64,000 bases of DNA from a virus, in the IMG/VR virus record IMGVR_UViG_3300009157_000016, positions 1-64,000 of that record. One strand, written 5' to 3'. The position numbers were made by a program, and so were the translations under genes. Shown here one piece after another: positions 61,303 to 64,000 of this stretch; the stretch's first letter is position 1, and every line of letters begins with the position of its first letter. The notes beneath the pieces were generated by a model. It was not told the origin of the DNA. It searched no databases and worked only from the letters and a program-made list of their open reading frames with translations.

Positions 61303-61875
61303 TCAAGCTGTTAACCACTCACGAAACGCGGCCACCAAGTCAGCGTCGCTATCCAGACCAAGAATGCGCTTGATCCTTGTGTTGAAGCTGGGGCGTGGAA
61401 GCCCACGGTGTCTCCTACTTGGTTTCCTAAGCTCTTGCAAGTGGCGGTCACTGGCGAACACGCTGAGAAGCAAAAGCACTTCCGGAGGCGCGTTCGCCAA
61501 GACAATAGACACTGACCCTTCGTCGGCAAGATTGCAAGCTAATTCGCTCACATCTTCTACGCCGTCAACGAAGGCGGACTTGCGTTCAATGTTCTTGTTT
61601 GCTAGGTCAATCAGCTCGTTCAGGAGAGCCGTCTTGTAGAGCGCCATGAAATGGGGCGCGTGCATGACGCGCGGATACTTGACTGTGCAGCGCTCGAATA
61701 CAATGTAGGCGTCTTGCAGGAGGTCGTCCATGCCACATAGGACTGGATCATAGCGCCATAGGTTTTCACGTAAGAACTTGATCGTGTAGGCTTTTATCAC
61801 CCCGTCCCATTCAGGATACCATTCAAGACGGACACGACTGGACAACTTTTCAAGCCGCACACGGCGCTTCGGCAT
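61303..61875 (-). CDS. Sigma-factor-like protein with RVRL N-terminus (190 aa)
   Basis: ATG 61875 follows GGGGAGAGGGCC. CGMDDLLQDAYIVFERCTVK, followed by FMALYKTALLNELIDLANK, resembles sigma70 region 2 (DLxQEa...F..a...R). The C-terminal 60 residues are helical (VLLLLSVFASDRHLQELRK) in the place of region 4. It could redirect host RNA polymerase to phage promoters. It starts MPKRRVRLEKLSSRVRLEW, two copies of the terminal peptide. Confidence 0.7.
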   Translation of the reverse strand: MPKRRVRLEKLSSRVRLEWYPEWDGVIKAYTIKFLRENLWRYDPVLCGMDDLLQDAYIVFERCTVKYPRVMHAPHFMALYKTALLNELIDLANKNIERKSAFVDGVEDVSELACNLADEGSVSIVLANAPPEVLLLLSVFASDRHLQELRKPSRRHRGLPRPSFNTRIKRILGLDSDADLVAAFREWLTA

Positions 61876-62010
61876 GGCCCTCTCCCCGACATAGAGCAGC
61901 GCCCCATTGCCCGGCTGCACTTCGATGTGGGTAATGGGAGCTCTAGCTGCGAAAAGTGAGCCAAGCACTTTCACGTTTCAGAGGCAAATGGAATCTTGTC
62001 ATCCACACAG

Positions 62011-62577
62011 CTAGTCATCAAGCAGCCGGCGCAGCCTCATTTGTCCGGTCTCCATGAACTGGACTTCGAAGCCCTTTTCGTCCCCATACGCCTCATAGAT
62101 GATAGGACCCTCGTGCGGAAGCTCGCCCCGAATGTAAACACCGTGGCGCTTGCAAAGCTTCTCAAGGTCCTCAGTGAACTTGCGAATGCGGTCGCGGGTT
62201 TGCGACTCGCGTTTGTTCAGGCAATGAGCGGGATACATAAGCTCCAATTCAAATTCAGCTTTGCGAATTAACTCTTCGGTGATCTTGGGATCACACCTGA
62301 GAAGCTCCTCCTCAGTGGTCAGTCTGACGTCGCATCCAGACCAACCATCCGTGAATTCGACACTGCGCATGAACCCACGCACGTCAAAGAACATCCCGTT
62401 GGAACGGTTGCCCGCGTGCATGAGTTCGTCGCCACGAAATATCCCGTAAAGTTCGCCGTATCGAAGCTTGCGTTGGATGGCAATTGCGAAGGCCACGCAA
62501 AGCCCCATCATGTACTTTCCGGAGAAGATCCGGCGCGCCAGCTTTTGCCCGGTGTCATCCAGTTCCTTGAATCTCAT
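62011..62577 (-). CDS. Unknown protein (188 aa)
   Basis: AGGAGAGCGGT precedes ATG 62577. Contains SGKYMMGLCVAFAIAIQRKL, a Cys/Trp-containing middle, a helix (TRDRIRKFTEDLEKLCKRHG) and VYIRGELPHEGPIIYEAYGD. I have no function for it. Confidence 0.65.
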   Translation of the reverse strand: MRFKELDDTGQKLARRIFSGKYMMGLCVAFAIAIQRKLRYGELYGIFRGDELMHAGNRSNGMFFDVRGFMRSVEFTDGWSGCDVRLTTEEELLRCDPKITEELIRKAEFELELMYPAHCLNKRESQTRDRIRKFTEDLEKLCKRHGVYIRGELPHEGPIIYEAYGDEKGFEVQFMETGQMRLRRLLDD

Positions 62578-62872
62578 ACCGCTCTCCTGTCAACCAATCA
62601 CGCTCCCCGGCCTTGATTTCCCGGTAAGTCATGACAGCCTCACGAATTTCGAAGTCGAAGTCGAGTATCCTGTCCACTGTCAACGGCTCAACTTGTTCTG
62701 TGAACGCTTTGTGGATGCTCGCAATGGCATAGCACTCTCGCGCGTCGCGCGGCTGTGACTTGATAGGGGAATCAACCATGATCTGCCGCTCCATGAGAAC
62801 GCCATACCAAAGGACGCCGCCATAAGGAAGGTTGTACTTGCGCGCGATGTCAAGATAGACTGCTTTCGCCAT
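62555..62872 (-). CDS. Unknown protein (105 aa)
   Basis: ATG 62872 overlaps the primase stop (TAATG) and has CAGGAGCTTCTTGTA upstream. Begins MAKAVYLDIARKYNLPYGGV and has a helix with acidic residues (VDRILDFDFEIREAVMTYR). Function unknown. Confidence 0.65.
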   Translation of the reverse strand: MAKAVYLDIARKYNLPYGGVLWYGVLMERQIMVDSPIKSQPRDARECYAIASIHKAFTEQVEPLTVDRILDFDFEIREAVMTYREIKAGERDWLTGERYEIQGTG

Positions 62873-63873
62873 TACAAGAAGCTCCTGACTAAGCGTTGCG
62901 TCAGCGTAGGCGTGAGCGCCCCCACGTCCTCAGTCACGAAGGACGGGTACTCACCTACTTCGAAGCCAGCCCCCATCAACAGGTCGCTGGCAAGAAAGAC
63001 GGTCTCGACCTCAGTGGGGTCGTAAAGCAGGATGCGCCGCCTGTAGCGGCGTCCAATCCTGCCAATGATGTACGCCTGATCCGTGCTCATCCTTGTTCCC
63101 AACGGGCAACACGCATTGACGTTGTAGTTGACTCCATAGAAGTCCAGCTTGAGCACGTCAATGGGGCCTTCAACTACGAACAGGATGTCACCGCCGCGAC
63201 ACTCATCCGCGTTGTAGACAAGCTGATTGCGGTCCACCGTAGCTGACGGCCCCACTTCCTCTTCCATACCGAGGATCTTGTAGCGGGGTGCGTCCACCAC
63301 GTGCATGATGGCGCGGCCGGTCCAGCTTACCAATTCCCCATCCTGATAGATGGGGAATATGATCCGGTCCTTGTGCGGTCCAGTGGTCGCGTATTTGAGG
63401 TTGTACTCGCTGACAATGCCACGGACGTCGTCAAAGCCACGGCGCTCGAGGTAGTGCCAGAATCGCTTGGCTGTCCCGGTGCGGACAATGCGGTTGAAGT
63501 TGTCGGGCATGTGCAGGCGGCTGCGCCGCCTAGGGCCGCTTGTCGGGGCGCTGTCGTGGCCCTGTAGCAGCGCCACGGCGTCCTCAAAGGTCTCAGGATC
63601 CGCTTGGCTGTATTGAGCCGCTATCAGCTTGCTCTGTCCGAAGCTGCAACCCAACAAAGCACGGATGAGATTGTGTGGTTTCTTGCCTGCGTGAGCCGCT
63701 GAGCGCCAGCACCCATACAGCTCTTGCGACAGGTGGATACCCATGTGCTCAGATGGATCGTCTGAGCCGCAGAAGGGGCACTTGACGTTTATGTGTCCCT
63801 TCTTGACGTTGCGCCCCTTGCTGACATAGGGGATGTTGTGGTCCTCAAGGAACCTAATCCAGTCGATTTGCAT
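62872..63873 (-). CDS. DNA primase, zinc-ribbon plus Toprim (333 aa)
   Basis: Residues 30-60 are the zinc-binding domain (CPFCGSDDPSEHMG...YGCWRSAAHAG, C-C-C-H). Residues about 160-300 hold the catalytic part: RIIFPIYQDGELVSWTGRAI and the Toprim Glu in FVVEGPIDVLKLDFYG. The second Toprim motif is LLYDPTEVET rather than DxD. No helicase domain is attached, unlike T7 gp4. ATG 63873 is chosen because the longer frame reads through the upstream gene. Confidence 0.82.
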   Translation of the reverse strand: MQIDWIRFLEDHNIPYVSKGRNVKKGHINVKCPFCGSDDPSEHMGIHLSQELYGCWRSAAHAGKKPHNLIRALLGCSFGQSKLIAAQYSQADPETFEDAVALLQGHDSAPTSGPRRRSRLHMPDNFNRIVRTGTAKRFWHYLERRGFDDVRGIVSEYNLKYATTGPHKDRIIFPIYQDGELVSWTGRAIMHVVDAPRYKILGMEEEVGPSATVDRNQLVYNADECRGGDILFVVEGPIDVLKLDFYGVNYNVNACCPLGTRMSTDQAYIIGRIGRRYRRRILLYDPTEVETVFLASDLLMGAGFEVGEYPSFVTEDVGALTPTLTQRLVRSFL

Positions 63874-64000
63874 AGAGCGTCTGCACCGTTTCGTCGTTAG
63901 TGCAATTTTTCCCGCACCTGTCCATCCACATAGTGTGTTGGTGCTGCGCGCATTTGACGAAGTAGAACGTTTTGCGAAGGCCGTCCCTGACACGCCAGAT
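63854..64000 (-). CDS. Cys/His protein, 5' end cut by the window edge
   Basis: An open frame enters from the right edge and stops at 63854-63856, overlapping the primase start by 20 nt. The visible 48 residues include FVKCAQHQHTMWMDRCGKNC, a possible zinc site. Family unknown. Confidence 0.55.
   Translation of the reverse strand: MWRVRDGLRKTFYFVKCAQHQHTMWMDRCGKNCTNDETVQTLYANRLD

Overview
The window is a stretch of a tailed double-stranded DNA phage genome with siphovirus-type (long, non-contractile tail) structural genes. The host is probably an alphaproteobacterium, perhaps a member of the Rhizobiales. Three things point there: a distal-tail set in the order DUF2460, DUF2163, NlpC/P60 peptidase and very large tip protein, which is the gene order of alphaproteobacterial gene transfer agents; a small protein with a GcrA-like Cys/His motif; and a DUF3309 membrane peptide. 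No integrase, repressor of a recognised family, IS element, CRISPR array or tRNA gene was seen. One gene is cut by each edge of the window, so this is part of a larger genome.

Layout. (1) 1-3635, minus strand: small unknown genes, most separated by a repeated cassette made of a hairpin plus a near-identical ribosome binding site. (2) 3636-6169: a 2.5 kb control region without convincing genes, holding hairpins, a 22-23 bp iteron array (5289-5425), five copies of a TTCGAA-centred repeat, pyrimidine/purine inverted arms and copies of an operator-like motif. It lies between divergent transcription units and is the best candidate for an origin or early control region. (3) 6170-7070, plus strand: a histone H1-like Lys/Ala-rich DNA-binding protein and a small membrane protein, closed by a very stable hairpin. 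(4) 7168-16592, minus strand: about 25 small genes, many overlapping by ATGA or GTGA, including zinc-motif proteins, two methyltransferases, a MazG-like protein, a J-domain protein and an HNH-like protein.

(5) 16678-42832, plus strand: virion genes. The order is prohead protease with a nested scaffold start, major capsid protein, decoration candidate, terminator, glycosyltransferase-like protein, head-tail connectors, tail tube, tail chaperones with a canonical -1 frameshift site, 1,726-residue tape measure with an internal peptidoglycan hydrolase domain, tail-tip set, fibre and lectin-like proteins, then small membrane proteins that probably serve lysis. Portal and terminase are not in the window. 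(6) 42829-64000, minus strand: DNA metabolism. It holds a dCTP deaminase-like protein, an SbcC/SbcD pair, a PD-(D/E)XK nuclease, a RecA-like recombinase, a gp32-like ssDNA-binding protein, a clamp loader, a uracil-DNA-glycosylase/DNA polymerase I fusion, a sliding clamp, a sigma-like factor and a primase, with two homing endonucleases flanking a DNA methyltransferase.

Two features look unusual. First, several DNA-metabolism proteins carry long disordered tails built from Asp/Arg or Lys/Ala repeats; the ssDNA-binding protein has nearly 300 residues of Asp-Arg repeats flanking its core. Second, a short peptide close to RVRL(D/E) recurs at the extreme N- or C-terminus of about ten otherwise unrelated proteins, including the recombinase, the sigma-like factor, the GcrA-like protein, the ssDNA-binding protein and nucleases. 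Together these suggest, as inference only, a common docking partner or a phase-separated replication compartment.
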